DNA from: Clostridia bacterium
GTDB lineage: Bacteria; Bacillota_A; Clostridia; Oscillospirales; CAG-272
NCBI GenBank assembly: GCA_017472105.1
Contig: JAFUQY010000105.1
Location: 1-17,591, forward strand
Length of the DNA stretch: 17,591 nt
Direction of reading: 5' to 3'
Shown one piece after another: positions 1-8,107 of this stretch; the first letter of the stretch is position 1, and each line of letters opens with the position of its first letter. Position numbers and translations under genes: made by a program. Below the pieces are notes generated by a model that searched no databases, was not told the DNA's origin, and was given only the letters and a program-made list of their open reading frames with translations.

Positions 1-1672
1 AGAGACGAGGCCAGAAGGTTTCCCCGCGGTGCTCGAATGCGATCCACTGATAGGAACCCATGACCCAATCGCGCTCGGTGATGAATCTCCATGTATTTTC
101 CCGTCCGCGGAACCAGTGGTTGGTGTCCCGGTCGTAGGCTGTGATGTAGCCGCCGTCGGGGAAATCCTCGCCGTACCAGCCGCGTGTGGTTCCGGTGGCA
201 CAGCATTCGGTGGACATGACGGCGCGGTCCGGGTATTTTTCGTGAACGGCATCGTAGGAGGCAAGTCCGTAGTTGATGCCGATGATATCGAGATTTTCGT
301 AAACCGTCGCGGTATCCGGGCGGTCGCATGCGGCGGTGACGGGACGGGTGGGATCGAGCTGACGGGTTCTTGCCAGCAGGGTTTCCACGATCCGGTAGCC
401 GCGCTCTTCCGCGAACAGGGGCTCTTCGTTGCCGATGCACCAGAAGAATACGCCCGGGCGGTTGCGGTCACGTTTGATGAGCATGTCAAGCTGCTCGATT
501 CCCTCTTTTGACGAGGAGAACCAGCGTGTTTCGTCCAGCACGATGAATCCGGCGTCGTCCAGGGCATCCATGAGTGCCTCGGACTGCGGATAATGGCTGG
601 TGCGGTAGCCGTTTGCGCCCATGTCTCGCATCATTTTCACTTTATACCGGAACACGTTGTCGGAAACTGCCTTGCCAACCAGCCCGCAGTCGTAATGCCC
701 GCAGACACCCTTGATTTTCACGTGCTCGCCGTTGACAAACAGACCTTTTTCGGGATCGCACACAACGGTACGGCAGCCGAATCGGTCGCGGACTTCGTCG
801 ATGATTTCCCCGTTTCTCAGAATCTGCGTTCTTGCGGTGTAGAGATACCCCTTGCCGACCTGCCAGAGAACGGGATCGGTAAGGACGGCTTCCATGGATA
901 CAGTAGTGTCGGTGCGCGGCTCGAGAACGGCTCCGGTCTGACAGGATGTGACAAAACTGCCGTCCGCGTCGAGGATTTCCGTGCGGATTACAGCGTCAGC
1001 GGGCGCGGATGTGGTATTCTTCACGGTCACATCCACAGCAGTCTTCCATGTGCCGTCAGCGAGTTTTTCCGGCTTGACGAACACGCCCCAGAGATCCACG
1101 CATACCGGGTCTGTTTTCACCAGCCAGACATGACGGTAGATGCCGCCTCCCTCGTACCACCAGCTTTCGTGATGGGAGGAATCGATATACACGGCAATGA
1201 CGTTGTCCCCGGTGAACGTGACAAAGTCGGTGATGTCCACTTCAAAGGACGTATAGCCGCAGAAATTGTGGTACAGATGGCATCCGTTGACGTAGATCGA
1301 CGAGTATCCGGATACGCCTTCAAAATACAGCGTGATGCGTCGGCTGCGGTCAGCTTCGTCGAGCCTGAAGTGGCGGCGGTACCATGCGTTGTCGTATTTC
1401 AGATAGCCGAGCGCGTTGTTTTCGTTTTTATCGAATTCCCCTTCGATGACAAAATCGTGGGGCAGCGTCACCCAGTCCCATCGGTCGGAGGAAAATTCCA
1501 CGCCGGACTTGTAGCAGTCGGGATCGTCGTTGTAATCGGGAGAGGCGGCACCCCATCTCTCACGCACCGTTTTCGCACCGGTGTAGATGGGCCCCTTCAC
1601 CGTGGGACGCTTCCGCTCAATGTCGCCACGGTGGAACAGCCAGCGTTCGTCCAGACAGATTTTCTGACGCAT
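1..1672 (-). CDS. Glycoside hydrolase family 2 protein, probable beta-galactosidase (C-terminus cut by window edge)
   Basis: The minus frame is open from the ATG at 1672 to the left edge, giving 557 N-terminal residues. This matches the GH2 layout: a sugar-binding jelly-roll domain (about residues 45-180), an immunoglobulin-like domain (about 185-290) and the start of a TIM barrel. In the barrel, WCIGNEE puts the predicted acid/base at Glu416, and MSTECCATG puts the predicted nucleophile at Glu489. YQWIAFEHRGE near the edge is the usual end-of-barrel block. It should hydrolyse terminal beta-galactosides or related beta-glycosides. No signal peptide is visible, so it probably acts in the cytoplasm on imported oligosaccharides. 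AGGAGG sits 6 bases before the start, inside the last codons of the upstream esterase gene, which implies one operon. The family is certain; the substrate (galactoside, glucuronide or mannoside) is inferred. Confidence 0.9.
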   Translation of the reverse strand, partial: MRQKICLDERWLFHRGDIERKRPTVKGPIYTGAKTVRERWGAASPDYNDDPDCYKSGVEFSSDRWDWVTLPHDFVIEGEFDKNENNALGYLKYDNAWYRRHFRLDEADRSRRITLYFEGVSGYSSIYVNGCHLYHNFCGYTSFEVDITDFVTFTGDNVIAVYIDSSHHESWWYEGGGIYRHVWLVKTDPVCVDLWGVFVKPEKLADGTWKTAVDVTVKNTTSAPADAVIRTEILDADGSFVTSCQTGAVLEPRTDTTVSMEAVLTDPVLWQVGKGYLYTARTQILRNGEIIDEVRDRFGCRTVVCDPEKGLFVNGEHVKIKGVCGHYDCGLVGKAVSDNVFRYKVKMMRDMGANGYRTSHYPQSEALMDALDDAGFIVLDETRWFSSSKEGIEQLDMLIKRDRNRPGVFFWCIGNEEPLFAEERGYRIVETLLARTRQLDPTRPVTAACDRPDTATVYENLDIIGINYGLASYDAVHEKYPDRAVMSTECCATGTTRGWYGEDFPDGGYITAYDRDTNHWFRGRENTWRFITERDWVMGSYQWIAFEHRGETFWPRL

Positions 1673-1682
1673 GACAGCCTCC

Positions 1683-2744
1683 TTATTTTCTGAGAACCTT
1701 CGCAACCGCGTCACCGATGCCCTGCGCCATGCGGAAGAAGCCGAGATCGTTGGGATGGCATCCGTCAACGGTACAGCTGTCGGCAAAAACACCGTCAAAG
1801 AGGTGCGAGCCGTCGACGAAGGATACGTTCTTGTCCCCTTCTTCCTCAGCACGGCGTACGGTATCCATGATGATCTGCCGTCTCTTTTCGTCCTCTGCGT
1901 TTTCCGGCTTGTAGTCGGGCTTGGAGACGAAAATCACGGGAGTATCGGGATGCGCCGCACGGAAGGTTTTATAAAGCGTGTAGTGGGTCTTTTCGAGATA
2001 TTCGGCGTTCGGTGCGTTGTGGTCGTAGTCACAGACGAACACGGAGCAGTCCACGGACGCGAGATAATCGCACATCGCGGGTTCCGCCTTGCCGCTGCCG
2101 GAGAAGCCGAGGTTGATGTGGTCGCAGTCGAGCCGGCGGGAAATCATTGCCTGATAAGCGTTGCCGGGTCTGGATGCGCATCCGCCCTGGGTGATGGAGG
2201 AACCGTAGTAGAGCACGGGCTTTTCGTAGGTGTATGCCTCGGGTTCTTCGATTTCGGAGCCTTCCGCGAGACCGATGTAAACTTCCTCAACGGGATCGTA
2301 CAGGGGCATGTGGATGGTGTAGGTGTGCCACTGACCGTCGGTGGGTTTCCAGCTTTCGTAGCCGTGATTCCGTCCGCCGGGAACAAAGGATGCCACGTAT
2401 TTGTAGTCGCCCGCGTCGCTTTTATACAGGTCAAAGCCGGACTGACCGAGCATCGTAATGTGCGCCATGGTGCCGTTGTCGGGCATGACCGCCTTGATTG
2501 CAATATAGCGGGAATTGGTGCGGAACCGGATTCTGCCGCCTGCGGTGTTGGTGTTGAGATACTTCACGCCAGGAGACACTTTTTCCGCAATCTCACCCGG
2601 GAAACGCAGAAACTGCTTCCCTTTTTCGACGACAGCCAGACCGTGGATGCGGATGGGCGCGTCCTTTGCGTCGAACCAGACCACATCCGTCAGTCCGATC
2701 TTCGATTCCACTGCCAGATTCTTGTCGATATCACCGATTTTCAT
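1683..2744 (-). CDS. SGNH/GDSL hydrolase with N-terminal GxDLY-type domain (carbohydrate esterase-like)
   Basis: This 353-aa protein has two parts. Residues 1-170 form a beta-rich N-terminal domain containing GFDLY (103-107), the signature of the module found before Lipase_GDSL_3 domains. Residues 175-353 carry the SGNH blocks: GSSITQGG with the probable catalytic Ser183, NLGFSGSGK (211-219) for the oxyanion Gly, DYDHNAPN (239-246) for the Asn, and DGCHPND (327-333) with catalytic Asp327 and His330. No signal peptide is visible. It probably removes acetyl or other ester groups from sugars before the downstream GH2 enzyme acts; that substrate is inferred from context. GGAGG lies 8 bases before the ATG and a promoter lies just upstream. 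The GH2 start is 10 bp past its stop. Confidence 0.87.
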   Translation of the reverse strand: MKIGDIDKNLAVESKIGLTDVVWFDAKDAPIRIHGLAVVEKGKQFLRFPGEIAEKVSPGVKYLNTNTAGGRIRFRTNSRYIAIKAVMPDNGTMAHITMLGQSGFDLYKSDAGDYKYVASFVPGGRNHGYESWKPTDGQWHTYTIHMPLYDPVEEVYIGLAEGSEIEEPEAYTYEKPVLYYGSSITQGGCASRPGNAYQAMISRRLDCDHINLGFSGSGKAEPAMCDYLASVDCSVFVCDYDHNAPNAEYLEKTHYTLYKTFRAAHPDTPVIFVSKPDYKPENAEDEKRRQIIMDTVRRAEEEGDKNVSFVDGSHLFDGVFADSCTVDGCHPNDLGFFRMAQGIGDAVAKVLRK

Positions 2745-2787
2745 AAGTCAAACCTCCGTTGCTCAGGGTGTTTTTGTACTTTTTATT

Positions 2788-2816
2788 AATATACCACACC
2801 GGCGGTCAAATTTCAA
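2788..2816 (-). promoter_or_regulatory. Sigma-A promoter of the esterase-GH2 operon
   Basis: Read on the minus strand, TTGAAA (2811-2816) and TATATT (2788-2793) are separated by 17 bases, 43 bases before the esterase ATG. No carbohydrate-type operator palindrome was identified nearby. Confidence 0.65.
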
Positions 2817-2898
2817 TGTTTTCGGCGAAATTTATCGGCAATTCCGGTGCACGGCTGCTGATAGAGTAAAATATTGTAAGGAAAATTCCGCAATCCTC

Positions 2899-2927
2899 TT
2901 GCATCGCGGAAAGAAGTATGTTATAAT
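2899..2927 (+). promoter_or_regulatory. Sigma-A promoter of the T-box/pheS operon
   Basis: TTGCAT (2899-2904) and a perfect TATAAT (2922-2927) are spaced by 17 bases. The predicted transcription start near 2934 leaves the whole T-box leader in the transcript. It is divergent from the esterase promoter about 80 bp away. Confidence 0.8.
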
Positions 2928-2934
2928 GATATTT

Positions 2935-3227
2935 AGAAAATTAGCGCATATGCGCACAGAAACGCCGTGAAGAAGAGTGTCGCGGAGAAAATCCCTCCCA
3001 GAGAGTGCCGGTCCATGGGCTGCAAGCCGGCATGAGGAATGACCGTGGCTTTCACTTCTTCGATCCATCACCGTGTGGTCAGGCGTGCGGGGTGATCCGT
3101 TTAACGAGGTAGTCCCGTACGGTTCCGGTCCGTTATGCCGGTCAAGTGCCGTGTTTTTTCACGGAATCCGGGTGGTACCGCGGCGTTATGTCGTCCCTTT
3201 TGACATTGTGTCAATGGGGATTTTTTT
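2935..3227 (+). promoter_or_regulatory. T-box riboswitch, phenylalanine-specific (UUC specifier), controlling pheS
   Basis: Stem I base GAAGAAG (2969-2975) pairs with CTTCTTC (3055-3061). Above it the specifier loop has AGTG on the 5' side and TTC (3051-3053) followed by a purine on the 3' side, and CGCGG re-pairs with CCGTG. AGAGAG (3000-3005) and a CCGG-closed distal loop are the usual stem I features. Stem II is ATCACC (3067-3072) with GGTGAT (3091-3096). Stem III is CCGTG-T6-CACGG (3149-3164). The T-box proper is GGGTGGTACCGCGG (3170-3183); its bulge TGGT should read the 3' end ACCA of uncharged tRNA-Phe. GGG (3170-3172) pairs with CCC (3195-3197) to form the antiterminator, which excludes the terminator at 3194-3227. 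Uncharged tRNA-Phe should therefore switch the operon on. Confidence 0.95.
3194..3227 (+). terminator. T-box regulated intrinsic terminator
   Basis: A hairpin of about 12 pairs (TCCC..TTGACA with TGTCAA..GGGGA, loop TTG) is followed by seven T. Its 5' arm contains the CCC needed by the antiterminator, so the two folds are mutually exclusive. Confidence 0.9.
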
Positions 3228-3260
3228 ATTGAATATTCTCCGAAAGAAAGGAACCTTAAA

Positions 3261-4274
3261 ATGAGAGAAACCCTCGAAAAAATCAAGGCGGAGGCACTGG
3301 AAGCACTGTCCGCTCCCGATGCCAACATTGAAGAGCTCCGCATCAGATACCTCGGCAAAAAAGGTGAGCTGACCGCCGTTCTCCGCGGCATGGGCAAGCT
3401 TTCCGCCGAAGAACGTCCCGTAATCGGTCAGCTGGCAAACGATGTCCGCGCCGAAATCGAAGCAAAAATCGAATCCCTCCAGTCCGCCGCAAAGGAACGT
3501 GAACTGGACGCAAAGCTCGCGGCGGAAAAGCTCGACGTGACCATCCCCGGCGAAAAGATCCGCGCAGGTCACTTCCATCCCCTCTCCCTCGTGCAGCGTC
3601 AGCTTGAGGACATCTTCCTCGGCATGGGCTACTCCATCGTGGACGGTCCCGAAGTTGAACTGGACTACTACAACTTCCAGGCGCTCAATATCCCGAAGGA
3701 TCATCCGGCACGCGACACGCAGGACACCTTCTACATCACCGAAAACATCCTGCTCCGTTCCCAGACCTCTCCCGTTCAGGCGCGCGTCATGGAAAAGACC
3801 CAGCCGCCGATCAAGATCATCTCTCCCGGCCGTGTTTACCGCTCCGACGCCGTTGACGCGACCCACTCTCCTCTCTTCCATCAGCTCGAAGGTCTCGTGA
3901 TCGACAAGGGCATCACCATGGGCGACCTCAAGGGTACCCTCGAGATGTTCGCAAAGCGCATGTTCGGTGAACAGACCGAGATCCGCTTCCGTCCGCACCA
4001 CTTCCCCTTCACCGAACCCTCCGCGGAAGTTGACGTTTCCTGCTTCGTCTGCGGCGGTAAGGGCTGCCGTCTCTGCAAGGGCGAAGGCTGGATCGAAGTT
4101 CTCGGTGCCGGCATGGTTCACCCGAACGTTCTCCGCAACTGCGGCATCGATCCCGAGGTTTACTCCGGATTTGCGTTCGGTCTCGGTATCGAAAGAATCG
4201 CGATGCTCAAGTACCACATCGACGACATGCGTCTGCTCTACGAAAACGACGTGAGATTCCTCGGTCAGTTCTAA
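3261..4274 (+). CDS. pheS: Phenylalanine--tRNA ligase alpha subunit
   Basis: This is the catalytic subunit of the heterotetrameric cytosolic PheRS, which charges tRNA-Phe with phenylalanine. The 337 aa are normal length. Residues 1-90 form the charged N-terminal coiled coil. The class II core follows: HFHPL (104-108), motif 2 [19 protein letters not shown] (190-208), the Phe/ATP pocket block [17 protein letters not shown] (243-259) and motif 3 [14 protein letters not shown] (303-316). CxxC pairs at Cys261/264 and Cys269/272 form the metal-binding-like knuckle seen in many Bacillota PheS proteins. AAAGGAA precedes the ATG. It is the first gene after the Phe T-box. pheT is not adjacent: a kinase gene lies between them. 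Confidence 0.98.
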   Translation: MRETLEKIKAEALEALSAPDANIEELRIRYLGKKGELTAVLRGMGKLSAEERPVIGQLANDVRAEIEAKIESLQSAAKERELDAKLAAEKLDVTIPGEKIRAGHFHPLSLVQRQLEDIFLGMGYSIVDGPEVELDYYNFQALNIPKDHPARDTQDTFYITENILLRSQTSPVQARVMEKTQPPIKIISPGRVYRSDAVDATHSPLFHQLEGLVIDKGITMGDLKGTLEMFAKRMFGEQTEIRFRPHHFPFTEPSAEVDVSCFVCGGKGCRLCKGEGWIEVLGAGMVHPNVLRNCGIDPEVYSGFAFGLGIERIAMLKYHIDDMRLLYENDVRFLGQF

Positions 4275-4312
4275 TCAGAAACTCTATTTTCATCCGAATG
4301 TGAGGTCAGCCT

Positions 4313-4858
4313 ATGTTTGTTATCGGCATCGCCGGCGGAACCTGCAGCGGCAAGAGTACCCTTTCCGAAAAACTCGCGGAGAGATACGGGGACGCCTGCC
4401 GGGTTATCCACATGGATGCGTATTTCCGCCGTCCGTTCATCTCAACCATCGCTCCCATCACCGGCCGTGAATATGTGGAGCACAACCATCCCGACGCCCT
4501 GCTGCTTGACGACATGAAGCGTGATTTCGAGGCGGCACTCTCCTCGGATGAGCACGATATTGTCATTATCGAGGGACTCTTCGCCCTGTATCTGGACTGG
4601 ATCCGGAACCGCTGTGATCTGAAAATCTTCGTGGATCTGGACAGCGACGAGAGACTGGTGCGCAGAATCCGCAGATTCCAGGAGCGCGGTCAGACTTTTG
4701 ATGAGATCACCGACAGATATATCGACACCGTACGCTTCCGCCACAACGAGCTGATTGAGCCGACACGCTGGCATGCGGATCTTGTCATCAACGGAAACGC
4801 GGGTGAGAAGAGCGTGGACGTGATCGCGGCTTACACTGACAGAATCACAGGAAGATAA
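4313..4858 (+). CDS. Uridine kinase-like P-loop kinase between pheS and pheT
   Basis: This 181-aa protein resembles the uridine kinase/phosphoribulokinase family of P-loop kinases. The Walker A motif is GGTCSGKST (8-16). HMDAYFRRP (33-41) matches the substrate-binding Asp/Tyr region of uridine kinases. DIVIIEGLFAL is the Walker B-like strand, DLDSDERLVRRIRR is the lid, and RHNELIEPTRWHADLVING is the C-terminal family block. It is shorter than classical Udk (about 210 aa), so the true substrate could be another nucleoside or small metabolite. GAGGT gives a well-spaced ribosome site. Gaps of 38 bp on each side, without terminators, place it in the pheS-pheT transcript and thus under the Phe T-box. 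Family is confident; substrate is not. Confidence 0.82.
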   Translation: MFVIGIAGGTCSGKSTLSEKLAERYGDACRVIHMDAYFRRPFISTIAPITGREYVEHNHPDALLLDDMKRDFEAALSSDEHDIVIIEGLFALYLDWIRNRCDLKIFVDLDSDERLVRRIRRFQERGQTFDEITDRYIDTVRFRHNELIEPTRWHADLVINGNAGEKSVDVIAAYTDRITGR

Positions 4859-4896
4859 ATTCCAGATAAAGAGAATTACAGAAAGGTATCATTGAT

Positions 4897-7308
4897 ATGC
4901 AGCTTTCCATGAAATGGCTGGCGGATTACACGGACGTCAGCGATATTACCATAAAAGATTATTGCGACAGAATGACCATGACCGGCTCCAAGGTTGAAGG
5001 CTACGAAGTCCTCGGCGCGGATATCACCGGTGTTGTCTGCGGCAAAATCCTCGAAATCACCCGTCATCCGAACGCTGAACGCCTCGTTGTCTGCAAGGTT
5101 GACATCGGTGCGGATGCTCCCATTCAGGTTATCACCGCGGCTACCAACGTATTCGAAGGTGCAGTAGTTCCCGTTGCCACCGACGGCGCTCACCTTCCCG
5201 GAGACGTGAAGATCAAGAAGGGCAAGCTCCGCGGCGAAGTTTCCGAGGGTATGTTCTGCTCCATTGCCGAGCTCGGTCTGACGCTTCACGACATGCCCGG
5301 CGCCATCGAAGACGGTATTCTCATCCTCAACCATGTGGGTCTCGACGACATCCCGCTCGGCTCCGATATGGTGAAGGCACTCGGACTTGACGACACCGTT
5401 GTCGAATTCGAAATCACCTCCAACCGTCCCGACTGCCTCTCCGTCATCGGTCTCGCACGTGAATCCGCCGTTTCCTTCGACAAGGCACTCACCCTGAAGA
5501 CTCCCGTTGTTCCCGCATCCGCTGACGACGGCGACGATATCTCCAACTACCTCTCCGTTGCCATCAAAAACGAAGAAAAGTGCTACCGCTACTCCGCACG
5601 CGTGGTCAAGAACGTCAAGATCGCTCCTTCCCCGCTGTGGCTGAGAATGCGTCTGCGCGCGTCCGGCGTCCGTCCGATCAACAACATCGTTGACATCACC
5701 AACTATGTCATGCTCGAATACGGTCAGCCCATGCATGCGTTCGACTACAAGTGCCTCGACGGTTCCGAAATCAACGTACGCAGCGCAGAAGACGGCGAAA
5801 AGTTCATCTCCCTCGACTCCCAGCCCCACGAGCTCGACTCCTCCATGCTGGTGATCGCTGACCACAACAAGGCAGTTGCTCTTGCAGGCGTCATGGGCGG
5901 CGAAAACTCCGAAATCACCGACGACACCGTTACCGTTGTATTCGAATCCGCGACCTTCCATCCCGGCAACGTACGCGTAACCGCGAAGAAGCTCGGCATG
6001 AGAACCGAATCCTCCGCGCGCTTCGAAAAGGGTCTGGACTGCGAAAACACCATGCCCGCACTTGACAGAGCATGCGAACTCGTTGCCCTCCTCGGCGCGG
6101 GTGAAATCGTAAACGGTACCATCGACGTTTATCCCACAAAGAAGGAACTTGCAGCTCTGCCCCTCGATTCCGACGTTATCAACAAGTTCCTCGGCGTGAA
6201 CCTCACTCAGGAAACCATGGCGGATATCATGAAGAAGCTGGAATTCACCGTTTCCGATGATCTCAAGACCATGACTGTTCCCTCCTTCCGTGATGACGTA
6301 CGCTGCATGAACGACGTTGCGGAAGAAATCCTGCGCATCTACGGCTACGACAAGATCACCGCGACCCTGTCCGAAGCCGCTACTCCCACACTGGGCGCGA
6401 GAACCGACCGTCAGAACTTCGACACCCGTCTCCATGACACCCTCATCGGCATGGGCATGGAAGAAATCGAAACCTTCTCCTTCATCAGCCCCTCCTACTA
6501 CAACAAGATCCGCCTTGCAGCAGATGACAGCCGCAGAAACAGCGTTGTGATCTCCAATCCTCTTGGGGAAGACACTTCCGTAATGCGCACCACCGCTCTG
6601 CCGTCCATGCTCAAGGTTCTTGCTGACAACAACAGCGTAAAGAACAAGGGCTTCAAGCTCTTTGAAATGGCTAAGGTTTACCTGCCCACCGCAGCAGATC
6701 AGCTTCCCGACGAACCCGCACGTCTGACCCTCGGCTTCTACACCGATTCCCAGAACGGCTTCTACGAAATGAAGGGTTATATTGAAGCAGTTCTCGATCT
6801 TGCAGGCGTATCCGGTGTTTCCTTCAAGTCCTGCACCACCGAACCCACCTTCCATCCCGGACGCTGCGCGGAAATCTACGTCGGCGACACCAAGCTCGGC
6901 GTATTCGGTGAAGCGCATCCCGCAGTTGCCGAAACCTACGATATCGCATCCAAGGTTTACCTCGCCGAACTCGCAGCCGACGCGATCTACGACAACCGCC
7001 GTGCGGAAATCTCCTATGTTTCCATCCCGAAGCATCCTGCAATCGAGAGAGACTTCTCCTTCGTCTGCGAGGAAGCTGTGGAAGCCGGTGCCGTTGCTGA
7101 TGTCATCAAGTCCGCAAGCAAGAAGGTATCCAGCGTTGAGCTGTTCGACATCTACCGCGGTCCTCAGATCGGAGACGGCAAGAAGAGCATGTCCTACGCA
7201 GTTATGCTCCGTGCCGCTGACCGTACTCTCACCGATGCGGAAGCTGACGAAGCGGTTACCGCAATCCTCGATGCTCTGCGTGAAAAGCTGGGCATCACCC
7301 TGAGATAA
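4897..7308 (+). CDS. pheT: Phenylalanine--tRNA ligase beta subunit
   Basis: The 803 aa are the standard bacterial length. Domains in order: an EMAP II-like tRNA-binding domain (about 40-150, with RHPNAERLVVCKVD and EGMFCS), the B3/4 editing domain (about 210-385, with VRPINNIVDITNYVMLE), the B5 DNA-binding-like domain (about 415-490, ending EEILRIYGYDKI), the catalytic-like core (about 500-690), and the C-terminal anticodon-binding FDX-ACB domain (about 709-802, starting SIPKHPAIERDFSF). It pairs with PheS as (alpha-beta)2, binds tRNA and edits Tyr-tRNA-Phe. The start MQLSMKWLADY is the canonical N-terminus. Its codon use is strongly biased (GAA, AAG, CTC, TCC), as expected for high expression. 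Confidence 0.98.
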   Translation: MQLSMKWLADYTDVSDITIKDYCDRMTMTGSKVEGYEVLGADITGVVCGKILEITRHPNAERLVVCKVDIGADAPIQVITAATNVFEGAVVPVATDGAHLPGDVKIKKGKLRGEVSEGMFCSIAELGLTLHDMPGAIEDGILILNHVGLDDIPLGSDMVKALGLDDTVVEFEITSNRPDCLSVIGLARESAVSFDKALTLKTPVVPASADDGDDISNYLSVAIKNEEKCYRYSARVVKNVKIAPSPLWLRMRLRASGVRPINNIVDITNYVMLEYGQPMHAFDYKCLDGSEINVRSAEDGEKFISLDSQPHELDSSMLVIADHNKAVALAGVMGGENSEITDDTVTVVFESATFHPGNVRVTAKKLGMRTESSARFEKGLDCENTMPALDRACELVALLGAGEIVNGTIDVYPTKKELAALPLDSDVINKFLGVNLTQETMADIMKKLEFTVSDDLKTMTVPSFRDDVRCMNDVAEEILRIYGYDKITATLSEAATPTLGARTDRQNFDTRLHDTLIGMGMEEIETFSFISPSYYNKIRLAADDSRRNSVVISNPLGEDTSVMRTTALPSMLKVLADNNSVKNKGFKLFEMAKVYLPTAADQLPDEPARLTLGFYTDSQNGFYEMKGYIEAVLDLAGVSGVSFKSCTTEPTFHPGRCAEIYVGDTKLGVFGEAHPAVAETYDIASKVYLAELAADAIYDNRRAEISYVSIPKHPAIERDFSFVCEEAVEAGAVADVIKSASKKVSSVELFDIYRGPQIGDGKKSMSYAVMLRAADRTLTDAEADEAVTAILDALREKLGITLR

Positions 7309-7328
7309 CAAAATCATACGTGAAGTCT

Positions 7329-7352
7329 GCCGGGATTCTTTTCCGGCTTTCT
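7329..7352 (+). terminator. Weak hairpin after pheT, possible attenuating terminator
   Basis: GCCGG (7329-7333) and CCGGC (7343-7347) form a 5-bp GC stem followed by TTTCTT. The stem is short and the T-tract broken, so readthrough into the phosphoribosyltransferase gene is likely. Confidence 0.35.
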
Positions 7353-7366
7353 TCCGTTAATATACT

Positions 7367-7373
7367 GAAAGGA
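7367..7373 (+). promoter_or_regulatory. Ribosome binding site that fixes the phosphoribosyltransferase start
   Basis: GAAAGGA abuts an ATG at 7373 but is correctly spaced (about 9 bases) for the ATG at 7382. The downstream ATG is therefore the better start. Confidence 0.7.
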
Positions 7374-7381
7374 TGAGACCG

Positions 7382-7951
7382 ATGAAAACTTATCCCATGA
7401 CAATTGCCGGACTCAAGCGCGAGCTTCCCATCTGCCCCGTGACTCCCACACTCTCCATCGGTGCGTTCGTCATTTTCGGCGACCCCGAGCTGTCCACGGC
7501 TGCGGCGGATGCGCTTCTGAAAATCGCTCCGGAGTACGATTACATCATCACCGCCGAAGCGAAGGGCATTCCGCTCGCACATGAAATGGCACGACTTGCC
7601 GGCAACCAGAAGTACTTCATCGCCCGCAAGAAGGCAAAGGCTTACATGAGCGGCGTGTTTGAAGTGAAGGTGCAGTCGATCACCACCGCGGGCGAGCAGA
7701 GTCTGTTCCTCGACAAAGCGGACGCAGATCTCATGAACGGCGCGAAAATCCTCATCGTGGACGACGTCATCTCCACCGGCGAATCCCTGCGCGCAGTCGA
7801 AGAGCTGGTCAGAGCTGCCGGCGGAAATATCGTCGGAAAGATGGCGATTCTCGCGGAAGGCGACGCTCAGGTACGTGACGACATCATTTACCTCGAAAAG
7901 CTCCCGCTCTTTACTCCCGACGGGGCTGTGCTTGAAGGTACGCTTCATTAA
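7382..7951 (+). CDS. Phosphoribosyltransferase family protein (adenine PRTase-like)
   Basis: This 189-aa type I phosphoribosyltransferase has the PRPP-binding signature ILIVDDVISTGESL, preceded by the loop region ITAEAKGIPLAHEMARLAG and the RKKAKAYM segment. It probably transfers ribose 5-phosphate from PRPP to a purine base; adenine phosphoribosyltransferase is the closest well-known relative. The AEAKGIP segment differs from the EARGF/ESRGF of standard Apt, so a different purine or a regulatory PRPP-sensing role is possible. A start 9 bases upstream (MRPMK) is in frame but overlaps the ribosome site, so MKTYPM is preferred. It follows pheT after 73 bp and ends at a strong terminator, so it may be the last gene of the pheS transcript. 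Confidence 0.85.
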   Translation: MKTYPMTIAGLKRELPICPVTPTLSIGAFVIFGDPELSTAAADALLKIAPEYDYIITAEAKGIPLAHEMARLAGNQKYFIARKKAKAYMSGVFEVKVQSITTAGEQSLFLDKADADLMNGAKILIVDDVISTGESLRAVEELVRAAGGNIVGKMAILAEGDAQVRDDIIYLEKLPLFTPDGAVLEGTLH

Positions 7952-7959
7952 GTTAACAG

Positions 7960-7997
7960 AAATGCTGTGTTTCCATACCGGAAATGCGGCATTTTTT
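7960..7997 (+). terminator. Strong intrinsic terminator after the phosphoribosyltransferase gene
   Basis: Fifteen pairs including G-U form between 7960-7974 and 7980-7994 with a five-base loop, followed directly by a T-run. This closes the pheS-pheT-side transcript. Confidence 0.9.
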
Positions 7998-8047
7998 GCT
8001 TGAACTTGTCCTAAAAGTAAACAGTTTATGCAGAATTCACCGAAAAC

Positions 8048-8076
8048 TTGACAAACCACATCCTTTGGTATATAAT
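8048..8076 (+). promoter_or_regulatory. Perfect-consensus sigma-A promoter of htpG
   Basis: TTGACA (8048-8053) and TATAAT (8071-8076) are separated by exactly 17 bases, 74 bases before the htpG ATG. No CIRCE operator (TTAGCACTC-N9-GAGTGCTAA) is present, so any heat control uses another mechanism. Confidence 0.92.
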
Positions 8077-8085
8077 ATAATGTTG

Positions 8086-8107
8086 ACGGGTTGTTTCTAT
8101 TTCCCGT
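8086..8107 (+). promoter_or_regulatory. Inverted repeat at the htpG transcription start (possible operator or 5' hairpin)
   Basis: ACGGG (8086-8090) and CCCGT (8103-8107) flank a 12-base AT-rich centre, just downstream of the predicted start near 8083. It could be an operator or a 5'-UTR hairpin. With only 5 bp per arm, chance is a real alternative. Confidence 0.3.

Noticed and set aside
593..2789. Two long plus-strand frames (593-1693 and 1671-2789) opposite the GH2 and esterase genes
   Set aside because: Both are composition shadows. The minus strand shows catalytic motifs of GH2 and SGNH families, ribosome sites and a promoter.
3186..4217. A 343-codon minus-strand frame opposite pheS
   Set aside because: It starts inside pheS and ends in the T-box terminator. 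pheS and the T-box explain the region.
4876..7317. An 813-codon open frame on the minus strand, opposite pheT
   Set aside because: It is the mirror of pheT's biased codon use (rare TTA, CTA and TCA on the sense strand). Its translation is rich in Gly, Val, His and Asp with no domain, and pheT is unambiguous.
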